From assembly GCF_003058085.1 (NCBI RefSeq), contig NZ_QBUD01000004.1, forward strand, positions 1-64,000: a stretch of 64,000 bases of DNA. Reading direction: 5' to 3'. Each line of letters begins with the position of its first letter. The first letter of the stretch is position 1. The notes beneath the pieces are model-generated. The model was not told the DNA's origin. It was given only the letters and a program-made list of their open reading frames with translations, and ran no database searches. A program made the translations under genes and the position numbers. Source of the DNA: Yoonia sediminilitoris (GTDB lineage Bacteria; Pseudomonadota; Alphaproteobacteria; Rhodobacterales; Rhodobacteraceae). Below are positions 9,679 to 19,494 of this stretch, in pieces.

Positions 9679-10944
9679 ATGGATTCGATTATCGTCAAAG
9701 GTGGCACCCCGCTTGGTGGCAAAATTCAGATCGCGGGCGCCAAGAACGCGGCCCTGACGCTGATGCCCGCAACATTGCTGTCAGAAGAACCTGTCACACT
9801 GACCAATGTGCCCCGCCTGTCCGACATCAGGACAATGACAGAGCTTTTGCAGTCGCTGGGAGTTGAGGTGTCAGCCCTGAAAGGCGGTAATGTACAGGTT
9901 CTGTCTGCCCATGCCGCAGAGGAAACAACTGCTGACTATGAAATCGTGCGCAAGATGCGTGCGTCGAACCTTGTGCTTGGGCCCCTGCTGGCCCGGCACC
10001 ACAAGGCTGTTGTATCGCTACCGGGTGGGTGCGCGATCGGGGCGCGCCCGATGGATTTGCATGTGTCCGCGCTTGAAGCAATGGGTGCGACGATCGAATT
10101 GAAGGATGGCTATCTGCACGCCGCGGCAAAAGGTGGCCTGAAGGGCGCGAAGGTGCATTTTTCGATTGCCTCTGTCGGCGCCACCGAAAATGTGATGATG
10201 GCCGCCACATTGGCCAAAGGCACGACCGTTATAGAAAACGCCGCCCGCGAACCCGAGATTGTGGACCTTGCCAAATGTTTACGCAGCATGGGCGCGCAGA
10301 TTGATGGCGAAGGGACAAGCACAATCACAATTGACGGCGTTGATCGTCTGGGGTCTGCCTCGCATGCCGTTGTGACTGACCGGATCGAATTGGGCACCTA
10401 TATGCTCGCCCCGGTTTTCGCTGGCGGAGAAGTCGAGTGCCTGGGGGGTCGTCTCGATCTGGTAGGCGCTTTTGCGGACAAGCTACATGACGCCGGTGTC
10501 GACCTGTCCGAAACACCGGATGGCCTGAAAGTCAGCCGCCGCAATGGCCGCGCGCAGGCCGTTGATGTCACAACCGAAGTTTTTCCGGGGTTCCCCACAG
10601 ATCTGCAGGCCCAGATGATGGCGATGTTGTGCACCGCAGAGGGCACATCAGTTCTGGAAGAAAAAATCTTCGAGAATCGCTTCATGCACGCGCCGGAACT
10701 GGTGCGGATGGGGGCCAATATTGACGTGCAGGGCGGCACAGCCACGGTGCATGGTGTTGATCGCCTGAAAGGGGCCCCGGTTATGGCCACGGATCTGCGC
10801 GCGTCGGTGTCTTTGATCCTTGCCGGACTGGCAGCCGAAGGTGAAACCATTGTGAACCGTGTCTATCACCTTGATCGCGGCTATGAGCATGTCGAGGAAA
10901 AACTGGGGGCCGTCGGGGCCAAGATCGAGCGGGTGAGCGGATGA
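9679..10944 (+). CDS. murA: UDP-N-acetylglucosamine 1-carboxyvinyltransferase
   Basis: MurA catalyses the first committed step of peptidoglycan synthesis, moving enolpyruvate from PEP to UDP-GlcNAc in the cytoplasm. The 421-aa length is standard. The catalytic loop reads [15 protein letters not shown], with the active-site Cys at about residue 118; this is the residue attacked by fosfomycin in sensitive enzymes. Other family elements are [17 protein letters not shown] near the N-terminus (Lys/Asn of the PEP site) and ATENVMMAA in the middle. Its stop overlaps the next gene by 4 nt. Confidence 0.97.
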   Translation: MDSIIVKGGTPLGGKIQIAGAKNAALTLMPATLLSEEPVTLTNVPRLSDIRTMTELLQSLGVEVSALKGGNVQVLSAHAAEETTADYEIVRKMRASNLVLGPLLARHHKAVVSLPGGCAIGARPMDLHVSALEAMGATIELKDGYLHAAAKGGLKGAKVHFSIASVGATENVMMAATLAKGTTVIENAAREPEIVDLAKCLRSMGAQIDGEGTSTITIDGVDRLGSASHAVVTDRIELGTYMLAPVFAGGEVECLGGRLDLVGAFADKLHDAGVDLSETPDGLKVSRRNGRAQAVDVTTEVFPGFPTDLQAQMMAMLCTAEGTSVLEEKIFENRFMHAPELVRMGANIDVQGGTATVHGVDRLKGAPVMATDLRASVSLILAGLAAEGETIVNRVYHLDRGYEHVEEKLGAVGAKIERVSG

Positions 10945-11420
10945 CGCAGGATGCAACATTTGAAGAGGGCGCTGAAAAACCTCTGCGCCTGAAGGCGCTG
11001 GACGCCGAGGATTTGACGGTCATTGCCGCCTTGGTGCAGGATGCAGTCTTTCCGGCTGCTGAAATGCGCTGGGACCAAAAGGCGCGCCGCTTTGCCCTGT
11101 TGCTGAACCGCTTTCGCTGGGAGGACGCCCCGAAAGCCGCGACCCGCAAGCGCCCCTTTGAACGGGTGCAGGCTGTTCTGGCCATTGAGGATGTGGTTGG
11201 GGTGAAGTCGCAAGGCGTCGACAAGTCTGATCCGGACATGGTGTTTTCGCTGCTTTCGATCGCCTTTGCCCCGGATCAGGACGGTGCGGGTCGGCTGGAA
11301 CTGACCTTGGCCGGCGACGGTGTTGTCGCCGTAGAGGTGGAAGCGCTGGAGGTGATCTTGCAGGACGTCACCCGGCCCTATGTCGCGCCGTCCGGGAAAG
11401 CCCCGTCACACCCGGATTAA
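10941..11420 (+). CDS. DUF2948 family protein
   Basis: A 159-aa soluble protein recognised as the alphaproteobacterial DUF2948 family from [24 protein letters not shown] and [20 protein letters not shown]. The function is not known. It overlaps murA by 4 nt (ATGA), so the two are translated together. There is no signal peptide or membrane segment. The C-terminus ends in a conserved-looking [20 protein letters not shown] segment. The constant linkage to murA/hisD suggests a housekeeping role, but that is inference only. Confidence 0.85.
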   Translation: MTQDATFEEGAEKPLRLKALDAEDLTVIAALVQDAVFPAAEMRWDQKARRFALLLNRFRWEDAPKAATRKRPFERVQAVLAIEDVVGVKSQGVDKSDPDMVFSLLSIAFAPDQDGAGRLELTLAGDGVVAVEVEALEVILQDVTRPYVAPSGKAPSHPD

Positions 11421-11429
11421 TCAAAATGA

Positions 11430-11442
11430 GCGGCTGCGCCGC
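11430..11442 (+). terminator. Small GC-rich hairpin after DUF2948 gene
   Basis: GCGGC-TGC-GCCGC is a perfect 5-bp stem with a 3-nt loop just after the DUF2948 stop. It is followed by further GC-rich sequence and an ATATTTTTGG stretch around 11474. It could end the murA transcript, but no U-run follows directly, so this is a weak call. Confidence 0.3.
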
Positions 11443-11557
11443 ACTTGATATTTGGTGCGCTGCGCGCGGCGGATATTTTTGGCCATAAGAAGACGGATCA
11501 CCGGCATTGATGAAAAATGGTGCGCCCGCTATGTCACCGCACATAAGGAGTCACCCG

Positions 11558-12868
11558 ATGCCACAATTCCTCGCGACCGATGATGTTGATTTCGAATCCC
11601 GTTTTGCGGCTTTACTGCGAGCAAAACGCGAAGATAGTCCCGATGTTGATGACGTCGTCGCGGATATTATTGCGGATGTGCGTGCGCGCGGTGATGCAGC
11701 GGTCATTGAATTGACAGCCAAATTCGACAAGCTGGACCTGAAACCGGACAGGCTGCGTTTTTCGCAGGCCGAGATTGCGGCGGAATGTGCAAAGGTCAGT
11801 AATGAAGACCGCGCCGCGTTGGAAATGGCCGCTGCGCGCATTCGTGCCTATCACGCGCGCCAGTTGCCTGATGATGCCATGTGGACCGATGAGACCGGGG
11901 CGGAACTTGGCTGGCGCTGGACGCCGGTTTCGGCCGCTGGTCTTTACGTGCCCGGTGGTCTTGCCTCTTATCCATCGTCGGTGTTGATGAACGCCATTCC
12001 TGCGAAGGTGGCAGGCGTGTCCCGTCTGGCGATTGTGGTGCCCACCCCCGAAGGCGTGACCAATCCGCTGGTTCTTCTGGCCGCGCAAATTGCCGGCGTG
12101 GATGAGATTTACCGTATAGGTGGCGCCCAGGCGATTGCTGCCTTGGCTTACGGCACCCAGACCATCGCGCCTGTCGATAAGATTACCGGACCGGGGAATG
12201 CATTTGTCGCAGCGGCCAAGCGCCGTGTTTTCGGCAAGGTCGGCATCGACATGATTGCGGGTCCGTCCGAGATTTTGGTGATTGCGGACAAGGACAATGA
12301 CCCCGACTGGATCGCGCTTGATCTGCTCAGTCAGGCCGAACATGATGAAAGCGCACAGTCGCTTTTGATCACCGATGATGCGGATTTTGGTCGGGCCGTC
12401 ACCGCTGCCGTTGACGAGCGCCTTGAAACGCTTGAGCGCCGCCATATCGCGGGCCCAAGCTGGCGTGATTTTGGCGCTGTCATCACCGTCGAAAATATGG
12501 CGCAGGCGGTTGCCTTGTCAGACCGGATCGCACCTGAACATCTTGAGATTTGCACCGCAGACGCCGAAACACTCGCACAGCAAATCCACCACGCTGGCGC
12601 CATCTTTATTGGCGGTTGGACACCAGAGGCAATCGGTGATTACATTGGAGGCCCCAACCATGTGTTGCCCACCGCCCGGTCGGCACGTTTTTCAAGTGGC
12701 CTGTCTGTCATGGATTTCATCAAGCGCACTACCTTGTCACGCATGACGCCCGCAGCCCTTGCCACCATCGGCCCTGCGGCCGAACGTCTGGCACAGTCAG
12801 AAAGCCTGCAGGCGCATGGCCTGTCGGTCCGTGCCAGATTGGATCGCCTGAACATGGGGGATATATGA
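11558..12868 (+). CDS. hisD: Histidinol dehydrogenase
   Basis: HisD oxidises L-histidinol to L-histidine in two NAD-dependent, zinc-assisted steps, ending histidine synthesis. Family elements are GLYVPGGLASYPSSVLMNAIPAKVAGV, GGAQAIAALAYGT, KITGPGNAFVAAAKR, DMIAGPSEILVIAD, LLSQAEHDESAQS and IGDYIGGPNHVLPT. The ATG at 11558 is chosen because AAGGAG precedes it at good spacing and the protein then begins MPQFLATDD; upstream frame extension to 11507 has no family similarity. The length is 436 aa. The stop overlaps the UPF0262 gene by 4 nt. Confidence 0.96.
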   Translation: MPQFLATDDVDFESRFAALLRAKREDSPDVDDVVADIIADVRARGDAAVIELTAKFDKLDLKPDRLRFSQAEIAAECAKVSNEDRAALEMAAARIRAYHARQLPDDAMWTDETGAELGWRWTPVSAAGLYVPGGLASYPSSVLMNAIPAKVAGVSRLAIVVPTPEGVTNPLVLLAAQIAGVDEIYRIGGAQAIAALAYGTQTIAPVDKITGPGNAFVAAAKRRVFGKVGIDMIAGPSEILVIADKDNDPDWIALDLLSQAEHDESAQSLLITDDADFGRAVTAAVDERLETLERRHIAGPSWRDFGAVITVENMAQAVALSDRIAPEHLEICTADAETLAQQIHHAGAIFIGGWTPEAIGDYIGGPNHVLPTARSARFSSGLSVMDFIKRTTLSRMTPAALATIGPAAERLAQSESLQAHGLSVRARLDRLNMGDI

Positions 12869-13344
12869 CCAGAATCGTCCATATCGAGATTGACGACCGC
12901 AATCTGCCACCGCCAACGCCCGAAATCGAACAAGAGCGCAAGGTCGCGATGTTTGATTTGCTGGAAGACAACAGCTTTGCCATGCCTGCCCGCGCCGACA
13001 AAGACGTGCCGACAGGCCCATTCGAACTCCATTTGTCCATTCGCGAAAAGCGGCTGGTCTTTGATGTCAGACAGGAAGATTCAAGCCCTGCGGGCGAATT
13101 TCACCTGTCTTTGGGTCCGTTCCGGCAGGTGGTAAAAGATTATTTCCAGATCTGCGAAAGCTATTTTGACGCGGTCAAGACGCTGCCCCCCAGTCAGATC
13201 GAAACCATCGACATGGCCAGACGCGGCATCCACAACGAAGGCGCGCGCATCCTGCAAGAAAGGCTTGAGGGGAAAGCGGATATTGATATCGACACCGCCC
13301 GCCGATTATTTACCCTCATCTGCGTTTTGCATTTCGGAGGTTGA
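12865..13344 (+). CDS. UPF0262 family protein
   Basis: A 159-aa cytoplasmic protein of the UPF0262 family, recognised by MTRIVHIEIDD at the start, QERKVAMFDLLEDNSF, GPFELHLSIREKRLVFDV and IDTARRLFTLICVLHFGG at the end. No biochemical role is known to me. It overlaps hisD by 4 nt and is followed after 2 nt by a phosphatase gene, so all three are likely one transcript. The stable neighbourhood is shared by many alphaproteobacteria, which hints at a common core function. Confidence 0.88.
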   Translation: MTRIVHIEIDDRNLPPPTPEIEQERKVAMFDLLEDNSFAMPARADKDVPTGPFELHLSIREKRLVFDVRQEDSSPAGEFHLSLGPFRQVVKDYFQICESYFDAVKTLPPSQIETIDMARRGIHNEGARILQERLEGKADIDIDTARRLFTLICVLHFGG

Positions 13345-13346
13345 GC

Positions 13347-13826
13347 GTGGCGGACGGCAGCAAATACGAGCCACTTCCACAATCGGTCCTGTTTTGCTGC
13401 GACCATAATGCTGTGCGGTCGCCCATGGCCGAAGGGATCATGAAAAAGCTTTATGGCACAGAATGTTATATCCAGTCTGTCGGCGTCAAGAACGACCTTG
13501 AAATCGACGGGTTTTCGATTGCTGTCTGCGCCGAGATCGGCGTTGAATTGTCGCGCCACCGGTCGCGGTCCTTTGATGAAATGGAGGATTGGGGCGATGA
13601 CCTGTCGTCCTTTGATCTGGTTTTGGCTCTCTCACCCGCCAGCCAGCGCCGTGCGCTTGATCTGACCCGGTTTTATCATCTGACGGTCGAATATTGGCCC
13701 ATTCTGGACCCCACCGGATTGGGCGATGCCCGCGAGGCGCGTCTGACCGCCTATCGGCAGGCGCGCGACCAGATCATGCAGCGCCTGATAGATCGTTTCG
13801 GACCTGCGCGCGCGAAAGACGTGTAG
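13347..13826 (+). CDS. Low-molecular-weight protein tyrosine phosphatase-like protein
   Basis: A 159-aa member of the LMW phosphatase/arsenate reductase fold. The P-loop is C18-D-H-N-A-V-R24-S (C-x5-R-S), and the acidic DP loop occurs as WPILDPTG. The GTG at 13347 is the likely start because GGAGG lies 6 nt upstream; a TTG at 13341 is also in frame. The substrate is unknown: the family includes protein tyrosine phosphatases and arsenate reductases, but the extra cysteines needed for arsenate chemistry are not evident. Linkage to hisD-UPF0262 argues for a housekeeping target. Confidence 0.85.
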   Translation: MADGSKYEPLPQSVLFCCDHNAVRSPMAEGIMKKLYGTECYIQSVGVKNDLEIDGFSIAVCAEIGVELSRHRSRSFDEMEDWGDDLSSFDLVLALSPASQRRALDLTRFYHLTVEYWPILDPTGLGDAREARLTAYRQARDQIMQRLIDRFGPARAKDV

Positions 13827-14001
13827 CGCGGCGGTTTGCGCCATTGCGCCCTCTGCCCCTATCCAAAGGCGCCTGCCCCCCATTTAGGTGACAAGATGGC
13901 GCATTTGATGGCCGAATACGGTCTTACCCCTTGATATTCTGTGCGCGCACGCGCATTTAGGCGACGCGCAAACAATTGCGCGGAAAAACGTAGGAGACCA
14001 C

Positions 14002-14220
14002 ATGGCCAAGGAAGAACTGCTCGAATTCCCCGGTGTCGTGAAGGAACTGCTGCCAAATGCGACATTTCGGGTCGAGTTGGAAAACGGCCATGAAATCATC
14101 GCTCATACGGCAGGCAAGATGCGCAAGAACCGTATCCGTGTTCTGGCTGGCGACAAGGTGCAAGTCGAAATGACCCCCTATGATCTGACAAAGGGTCGGA
14201 TCAATTACCGTTTCAAATAA
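14002..14220 (+). CDS. infA: Translation initiation factor IF-1
   Basis: The 72-aa single OB-fold protein begins [20 protein letters not shown] and contains [32 protein letters not shown], the classic IF-1 sequence. It binds the ribosomal A site during initiation. AGGAG lies 6-10 nt before the ATG. It has its own 176-nt upstream gap, consistent with a separate promoter, and is followed by a stem-loop at 14227-14263. Confidence 0.98.
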   Translation: MAKEELLEFPGVVKELLPNATFRVELENGHEIIAHTAGKMRKNRIRVLAGDKVQVEMTPYDLTKGRINYRFK

Positions 14221-14226
14221 TGTGAA

Positions 14227-14263
14227 GCGGCGAATCGCGCAGCATGCGTTTGCGTTTCGCCGC
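14227..14263 (+). terminator. Inverted repeat after infA
   Basis: GCGGCGAA at 14227-14234 pairs perfectly with TTCGCCGC at 14256-14263 across a 21-nt loop. It starts 7 nt after the infA stop, so it is a candidate transcription terminator or mRNA end stabiliser. No U-run follows. Confidence 0.4.
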
Positions 14264-14311
14264 GAGACGCGCGTGCTGACCTCATTGCGTTAGCGCGCTG
14301 CACGGGACGCC

Positions 14312-14917
14312 ATGACGACGCTTCAGCCCGATCATACACTCAAGCTTATTCTTGGTTCCGGCTCGCCACGACGGTTGGAGCTTTTGGCGCAGATTGGGCT
14401 TGCGCCCGATGATGTCCGTCCGCCGGACATAAATGAGGACGTGGGCAAAGCCGAAGTCCCGCGCGATTACGTCAACAGGATCGCGGGGGAAAAGGCCGCT
14501 GCTGTAACGATTGCCAGTGACGAGGTCGCCTTGTGCGCCGATACCACCGTGGCCCTTGGGCGCCGGATACTGGGCAAACCGCAAGACAGGGATGAGGCCG
14601 CCGCATTCCTGCGCGCCCTGTCGGGCCGTCGCCACAAGGTGATTACTGCGATTGCCGTCAAACGCGGCGATCGGGTCTGGCAGAAGGACGTGCAAACCAC
14701 TGTCGCCGTCAAACGTCTGTCAGAGCAAGATGTGCAATGGTACGTTGGAACAGGTGATTGGCAAGGCAAGGCAGGCGGCTATGCCATCCAGGGCCCGGCA
14801 AGCGCCTTTATCCCGTGGATCAACGGATCGTTTCACGCCGTCATGGGGCTGCCCCTGCCTGAAACTGTGGGTTTGCTCATTGCCGCTGGCTATCCGGTAT
14901 TGGGGGCTTCACAATGA
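14312..14917 (+). CDS. maf: Maf-like nucleoside triphosphate pyrophosphatase
   Basis: Maf proteins hydrolyse non-canonical or modified nucleoside triphosphates to monophosphates. The 201-aa protein has the N-terminal [18 protein letters not shown] motif, the substrate-site Lys in [24 protein letters not shown] and [16 protein letters not shown] near the C-terminus. The start at 14312 follows the infA gap. The stop overlaps the RNase gene by 4 nt. Which nucleotide it prefers cannot be read from the sequence. Confidence 0.93.
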   Translation: MTTLQPDHTLKLILGSGSPRRLELLAQIGLAPDDVRPPDINEDVGKAEVPRDYVNRIAGEKAAAVTIASDEVALCADTTVALGRRILGKPQDRDEAAAFLRALSGRRHKVITAIAVKRGDRVWQKDVQTTVAVKRLSEQDVQWYVGTGDWQGKAGGYAIQGPASAFIPWINGSFHAVMGLPLPETVGLLIAAGYPVLGASQ

Positions 14918-15948
14918 AGGGTCGCATGATTGTTCTGGACCATATCGCGGGTTTTGAGGCCGCTGCCCTGCTGGTTGACGGCAAACTAGATGATCTGCTG
15001 ATCGACAACAGCGACGCCCCCCGCCCCGGTGCGATCTATCGCGCCATCTGCGATCGCCCCATCAAAGGGCAAGGTGGGATGATGATGCGTCTGCCAGAGG
15101 GCGAGACAGCATTTTTGCGCCAAGGCAAGAACTTGCGCCCCGGTCAGGCGCTGCTGGTGCAGGTCACGGGCTATTCCGAACAGGGCAAAGCCGTCCCTGT
15201 CACCGACAGGGTCCTGTTCAAAAGTCGCTATGCCATTGTAACACCGGGCAAGCCTGGGCTGAATATCTCGCGACAGATCACCGACGAAGAGATCCGCGAC
15301 AACCTGATGGCTGTGGCCCACGAAGTATTCGATAGCCAGCATGGTTTGATCCTGCGCTCGTCCTGCATTGGTGCGGACGAAGCCGACATTGCCGACGATA
15401 TCATCGCCATGTTGGGGATGGCCGACACGGTCTTGTCTGATGCAGAGGGCACGACGCCGGAGGCCCTGACCGAAGGCGACGGCCCGCACACAGTGGCGTG
15501 GCGCGAATGGACCGCCCCCGCCACCGTGGTGACGGATGCGGGCAGCTTTGAAACCCATGGTGTGACTGACCAGATTGCCCGTTTGGGCGCCGCCCATGTC
15601 CCGTTGGGCGAAGGCAGCATGTATGTGGAGCCCACCCGCGCGCTGGTCGCGGTGGATGTGAACACCGGAAACGACACATCGCCTGCTGCCGCACTCAAGG
15701 CAAATCTGGCCGCCTGCCGCGCCTTGCCGCGAGCCTTGCGCATGCGCGGCCTCGCGGGCCAGATCACTGTTGATTTCGTGTCCATGTCCAAAGCCCACCG
15801 CAAACAGGTCGAACAGTCTTTGCGTGCAGCCTTCAAATCTGACCCGATCGAGACATCACTGGTGGGCTGGACGCCGATGGGCCTGTTCGAGATGCAGCGC
15901 AAACGGGAACGCCCGCCCTTTCCGACCGCCTTGCTGGAGGAACTATGA
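14914..15948 (+). CDS. Ribonuclease E/G family protein, short form
   Basis: A 344-aa protein of the RNase E/G family. The catalytic magnesium-binding aspartates are in [10 protein letters not shown] and [10 protein letters not shown]. Family motifs SRQITDEE and [13 protein letters not shown] are also visible. Compared with E. coli RNase G (489 aa) it lacks a recognisable Cys-Pro-x-Cys zinc link and everything after it: the protein ends in [17 protein letters not shown]. The N-terminal S1-like region is also compact. Such short homologues beside maf and yacG occur in Rhodobacterales; whether they cut rRNA or mRNA is unclear. Overlaps maf by 4 nt and yacG by 1-4 nt. Confidence 0.85.
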   Translation: MKGRMIVLDHIAGFEAAALLVDGKLDDLLIDNSDAPRPGAIYRAICDRPIKGQGGMMMRLPEGETAFLRQGKNLRPGQALLVQVTGYSEQGKAVPVTDRVLFKSRYAIVTPGKPGLNISRQITDEEIRDNLMAVAHEVFDSQHGLILRSSCIGADEADIADDIIAMLGMADTVLSDAEGTTPEALTEGDGPHTVAWREWTAPATVVTDAGSFETHGVTDQIARLGAAHVPLGEGSMYVEPTRALVAVDVNTGNDTSPAAALKANLAACRALPRALRMRGLAGQITVDFVSMSKAHRKQVEQSLRAAFKSDPIETSLVGWTPMGLFEMQRKRERPPFPTALLEEL

Positions 15949-16121
15949 TGAGTTGCCCCATCTGCAAACGCCACACGAAACAAGACTACCGACCGTTCTG
16001 TTCAAAGCGCTGCGCCGATATCGATTTGGCAAAATGGTTCAGTGGCAGCTATGCTATCCCGTCAGCTGAACCTGTCGAGCCTGACGCGGACCGCGACGAA
16101 AGCGACCCGCCAATTCACTGA
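15945..16121 (+). CDS. yacG: DNA gyrase inhibitor YacG (zinc protein)
   Basis: A 58-aa protein beginning [20 protein letters not shown], then KRCADIDLAKWFSGSYAIP. This is the YacG pattern: C-P-x-C, a second Cys pair (FCSKRC), and the D-L-x-x-W...Y-x-I-P tail. E. coli YacG binds gyrase B and blocks DNA binding, with one zinc held by four cysteines. The start may be the ATG at 15945 or 15948; both overlap the RNase stop. The C-terminal tail is acidic. Confidence 0.9.
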   Translation: MMSCPICKRHTKQDYRPFCSKRCADIDLAKWFSGSYAIPSAEPVEPDADRDESDPPIH

Positions 16122-16296
16122 CGCACCACTCAGGATACGATTGAGGGATGTTCTGCAAAACGCCCCTGACCGGATTGCGTCTATGTGCTTGGGAGGCCTG
16201 CGAAAGCGCCAATTTGACGCGACGTGCAACCCCTTCCCACGCACCACAAATATCTATACGGTCGAAGTGTCTTTCTCTCCAAGGTTAGAACACATT

Positions 16297-17037
16297 ATGA
16301 CTTTCATGAATGCTGATGTGAAATGCAGCGAATGCCCGATCCGTCATCGCGCCGTTTGTGCGCGTTGTGACGAAGATGAACTGTCGCGTCTGGAAAAGAT
16401 CAAATCCTATCGCAGTTTCAAGGCGGGCGAAACAATCCTCTGGCGCGAAGACGAACTCAGTTTTGTGGGATCGGTGGTCAACGGTGTCGCATCGCTCACC
16501 AAAACCATGGAAGACGGGCGGACACAGATGGTTGGCCTTTTGTTGCCATCAGACTTTATTGGTCGCCCGGGCCGCCCGCAGATTGCCTTTGACGTCACTG
16601 CAACAACGGACGTCACGCTGTGCTGTTTTGAACGCAAGGCCTTTGAAGAGTTGGTCCGCGACACCCCGCATATCGCCCAGCGCATGATGGAACTTGCACT
16701 TGATGAACTGGATGCGGCCCGCGACTGGATGCTTTTGCTCGGGCGCAAGACCGCCCGCGAGAAAATCGCAACATTCCTCGAGATGTTTGTCCGCCGATCC
16801 CAGCGACCAGACCACGATGGCCGCCTGAAGACCCTCAGCTTGCCGATGACGCGCGACCAGATCGCCAATTACCTTGGCCTGACACTTGAAACCGTCAGCA
16901 GACAGCTGAATGCCTTGAAAAAAGAAAAAATTATCGGGTTCACTGACCGCCGGCAAGTCGAGGTTTTTGACGTTGTTGCGTTGCACGATGCGACTGGCGA
17001 CGACGCAGAATGCGATCTGATTCCGCGGCACCTTTAG
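16297..17037 (+). CDS. fnrL: FnrL, oxygen-sensing CRP/FNR-family regulator
   Basis: A 246-aa transcription factor. The N-terminal cluster KCSECPIRHRAVCARC supplies Cys10, 13, 21 and 24, and a further Cys pair lies in TLCCFER; these fit ligands for an oxygen-labile [4Fe-4S] cluster. The cAMP-fold core is followed by a long dimer helix and a C-terminal HTH (MTRDQIANYLGLTLETVSRQLNALKKE) whose recognition helix E-T-V-S-R matches FNR. The ATG at 16297 is chosen because the longer frame from 16042 overlaps yacG and has no similarity. It is directly upstream of ccoNOQP and is the obvious activator of the three FNR boxes in this window. Confidence 0.95.
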   Translation: MTFMNADVKCSECPIRHRAVCARCDEDELSRLEKIKSYRSFKAGETILWREDELSFVGSVVNGVASLTKTMEDGRTQMVGLLLPSDFIGRPGRPQIAFDVTATTDVTLCCFERKAFEELVRDTPHIAQRMMELALDELDAARDWMLLLGRKTAREKIATFLEMFVRRSQRPDHDGRLKTLSLPMTRDQIANYLGLTLETVSRQLNALKKEKIIGFTDRRQVEVFDVVALHDATGDDAECDLIPRHL

Positions 17038-17044
17038 GTACGAG

Positions 17045-17058
17045 TTGATTCAGATCAA
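17045..17058 (+). promoter_or_regulatory. FNR box upstream of ccoN
   Basis: TTGATTCAGATCAA is a perfect TTGAT-N4-ATCAA FNR site. A weak -10-like TAAACA lies at 17081-17086, which would place the box centre near -41.5, the class II activator position. It implies oxygen-limited induction of ccoNOQP by FnrL. Confidence 0.88.
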
Positions 17059-17113
17059 GGTGGCGGCCAAAATACATCCCTAAACAAGCCCTGCGAACAG
17101 GAGCGTCTTAACG

Positions 17114-18745
17114 ATGCTCTACGATTTCGAGGGCATTGTTATGAATTATATCAAACTACTCCTTCTGGGAGTAATTACTTTCGTCGCAGCACTTGCGGCG
17201 AACTGGGCCCACGACCTTGCGTATCAGATTCATGCGATTCTGATCATGGTTGTGGCCTTTTCCATGTTTATCTGGGTACTGCGCGGCACTGATACGCCGA
17301 AGGTGCTGCAATCAAACGAACATGAATATTTCGACGGGGTGATCCGGGCAGGCGTCATTGCGACAGCCTTTTGGGGCATCGCGGGATTTCTGGTCGGCAC
17401 CTTCATTGCGTTCCAACTTGCGTTTCCGCAACTGAACTTTGACTGGGGGCAACCCTTTACCAACTTCGGACGGCTGCGCCCGCTGCATACAAGTGCGGTG
17501 ATTTTTGCATTCGGGGGCAACGCCCTGATCGCCACATCGTTCTATGTCGTGCAGCGTACCAGCGCTGTCCGCCTTTGGGGCGGCAATCTGGGCTGGTTCG
17601 TCTTTTGGGGCTATCAGCTGTTCATCGTGCTGGCCGCGACCGGCTATCTGTTGGGGGCAACCCAATCCAAGGAATATGCGGAGCCTGAATGGTACGTTGA
17701 CCTGTGGCTCACCATCGTCTGGCTGTCCTATCTGGCCGTCTATATGGGCACCATCGTCAAGCGTAAGGAAAAGCATATCTATGTGGCCAACTGGTTCTTT
17801 CTGAGCTTTATCATCACCGTTGCCATGCTGCATGTGGTCAACAACCTGTCGATCCCTGTCAGTTTCTGGGGCAGCAAATCGGTACAGGTCTTTTCCGGCG
17901 TGCAGGATGCGATGACCCAGTGGTGGTACGGCCATAACGCGGTCGGGTTCTTTCTGACGGCGGGCTTTCTCGGCATGATGTACTATTTTGTGCCCAAGCA
18001 GGCCGGTCGCCCGGTCTATAGCTACAAGCTGTCGATCATCCACTTCTGGGCGCTGATCTTTCTGTATATCTGGGCCGGTCCGCACCACCTGCACTACACC
18101 GCCCTGCCTGATTGGGCGGCCACGCTTGGCATGGTGTTCTCGATCATTCTGTGGATGCCCAGCTGGGGCGGGATGATCAACGGCCTGATGACCCTGCAAG
18201 GGGCTTGGGACAAGCTGCGCACCGATCCGATCATGCGGATGTTCGTTCTGTCGCTTGGCTTTTACGGCATGTCCACCTTTGAGGGACCGATGATGTCGAT
18301 TCGCGCCGTCAACAGCCTGTCACACTACACAGACTGGACCATCGGACACGTGCATTCCGGCGCTCTGGGCTGGAACGGCATGATCACATTCGCCTGTATC
18401 TATTACCTGACACCCAAACTTTGGGGGCGCACCAAAATGTATTCCGAGTCCGCGATCAACTGGCACTTCTGGTTGGCCACACTGGGCATCGTTCTTTACG
18501 CCGCCTCTATGTGGGTCACGGGCATCATGGAAGGTCTGATGTGGCGCGAGGTCAACGACCAGGGCTTCCTTGTGAACTCTTTCGCCGACACCGTGAGTGC
18601 CAAGTTCCCGATGTATGTTGTGCGCGGTCTGGGCGGGGTTCTGTTCCTGTCGGGTGCCCTGCTGATGTGCTGGAACATGTGGATGACGATCCGCGGGGCC
18701 AAACCCGCGACCGTCACCACCCCCTACGCAACCCCAGCCGAATAA
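17114..18745 (+). CDS. ccoN: Cytochrome c oxidase cbb3-type subunit I
   Basis: The catalytic subunit of the high-affinity cbb3 oxidase, an integral membrane protein with about 12 helices. Heme and copper ligands are visible: [14 protein letters not shown] (low-spin heme His), [11 protein letters not shown] (CuB His), [14 protein letters not shown] (His-His CuB pair) and [13 protein letters not shown] (heme His pair). The length is 543 aa from the ATG at 17114, preceded by AGGAG; an in-frame ATG at 17141 ([10 protein letters not shown]) is an alternative that fits the usual family N-terminus. First gene of ccoNOQP, under an FNR box. Confidence 0.96.
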   Translation: MLYDFEGIVMNYIKLLLLGVITFVAALAANWAHDLAYQIHAILIMVVAFSMFIWVLRGTDTPKVLQSNEHEYFDGVIRAGVIATAFWGIAGFLVGTFIAFQLAFPQLNFDWGQPFTNFGRLRPLHTSAVIFAFGGNALIATSFYVVQRTSAVRLWGGNLGWFVFWGYQLFIVLAATGYLLGATQSKEYAEPEWYVDLWLTIVWLSYLAVYMGTIVKRKEKHIYVANWFFLSFIITVAMLHVVNNLSIPVSFWGSKSVQVFSGVQDAMTQWWYGHNAVGFFLTAGFLGMMYYFVPKQAGRPVYSYKLSIIHFWALIFLYIWAGPHHLHYTALPDWAATLGMVFSIILWMPSWGGMINGLMTLQGAWDKLRTDPIMRMFVLSLGFYGMSTFEGPMMSIRAVNSLSHYTDWTIGHVHSGALGWNGMITFACIYYLTPKLWGRTKMYSESAINWHFWLATLGIVLYAASMWVTGIMEGLMWREVNDQGFLVNSFADTVSAKFPMYVVRGLGGVLFLSGALLMCWNMWMTIRGAKPATVTTPYATPAE

Positions 18746-18757
18746 GGAGCAGGACTC

Positions 18758-19483
18758 ATGGCATTTCTTGATAAACACGCCATTCTGGAACGCAGCCCGA
18801 CCCTGCTGCTGACCTTTTCATTGCTGGTCGTGACCGTGGGCGGGATCGTCGAGATCGCACCATTGTTCTGGCTGGAAAACACCATCGAGGATGTAGAGGG
18901 CGTGCGCCCCTACTCCCCGCTGGAGCTGACGGGGCGCGATATCTACATCCGCGAGGGCTGCTATGTCTGTCATAGCCAGATGATCCGCCCGATGCGCGAT
19001 GAGGTCGAGCGTTACGGCCACTACAGCCTTGCCGCCGAAAGCCAGTATGACCACCCGTTTCAATGGGGGTCAAAACGCACCGGTCCCGATCTGGCCCGCG
19101 TCGGTGGCCGCTATTCGGATGCATGGCACGTCGATCACCTGATGGACCCGCAGTCTGTTGTCCCTGAAAGCATCATGCCGAAATACGCATTTCTGGCCGA
19201 TACCCCGATCGAGGCGACTTATGTTCAGGACCTGATGGAAACCCACCGTTTTGTCGGTGTGCCCTACACGGATGAACAGATTGCCTCAGCGCAGGCTGAC
19301 TTCCGCGTGCAGGCCGACCCGTTTGGCGATTGGGATGCGCTGGTTGAACGTTACCCCGGTGCGGTGGTGTCGAACTTTGACGGGCAACCGGAGCTGACAG
19401 AAATGGACGCGCTGATCGCATATCTGCAAATGCTGGGCACGCTGGTCGACTTTTCGACCTTTACCCCAGACGCCAGCCGATAG
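18758..19483 (+). CDS. ccoO: Cytochrome c oxidase cbb3-type subunit II (monoheme)
   Basis: A 241-aa membrane-anchored c-type cytochrome. One N-terminal transmembrane helix ([22 protein letters not shown], about residues 13-34) is followed by a periplasmic domain with a single CxxCH heme site ([16 protein letters not shown], about residues 67-72). The axial Met is likely in the later [11 protein letters not shown] segment. It passes electrons from CcoP to CcoN. Starts 12 nt after ccoN with AAGGAG upstream. Confidence 0.96.
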   Translation: MAFLDKHAILERSPTLLLTFSLLVVTVGGIVEIAPLFWLENTIEDVEGVRPYSPLELTGRDIYIREGCYVCHSQMIRPMRDEVERYGHYSLAAESQYDHPFQWGSKRTGPDLARVGGRYSDAWHVDHLMDPQSVVPESIMPKYAFLADTPIEATYVQDLMETHRFVGVPYTDEQIASAQADFRVQADPFGDWDALVERYPGAVVSNFDGQPELTEMDALIAYLQMLGTLVDFSTFTPDASR

Positions 19484-19494
19484 GGAGAAAGACG

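Noticed and set aside
16042-16296. N-terminal extension of the fnrL frame
   Set aside because: The extension overlaps yacG, has no family similarity, and the FNR N-terminus begins at the ATG at 16297.
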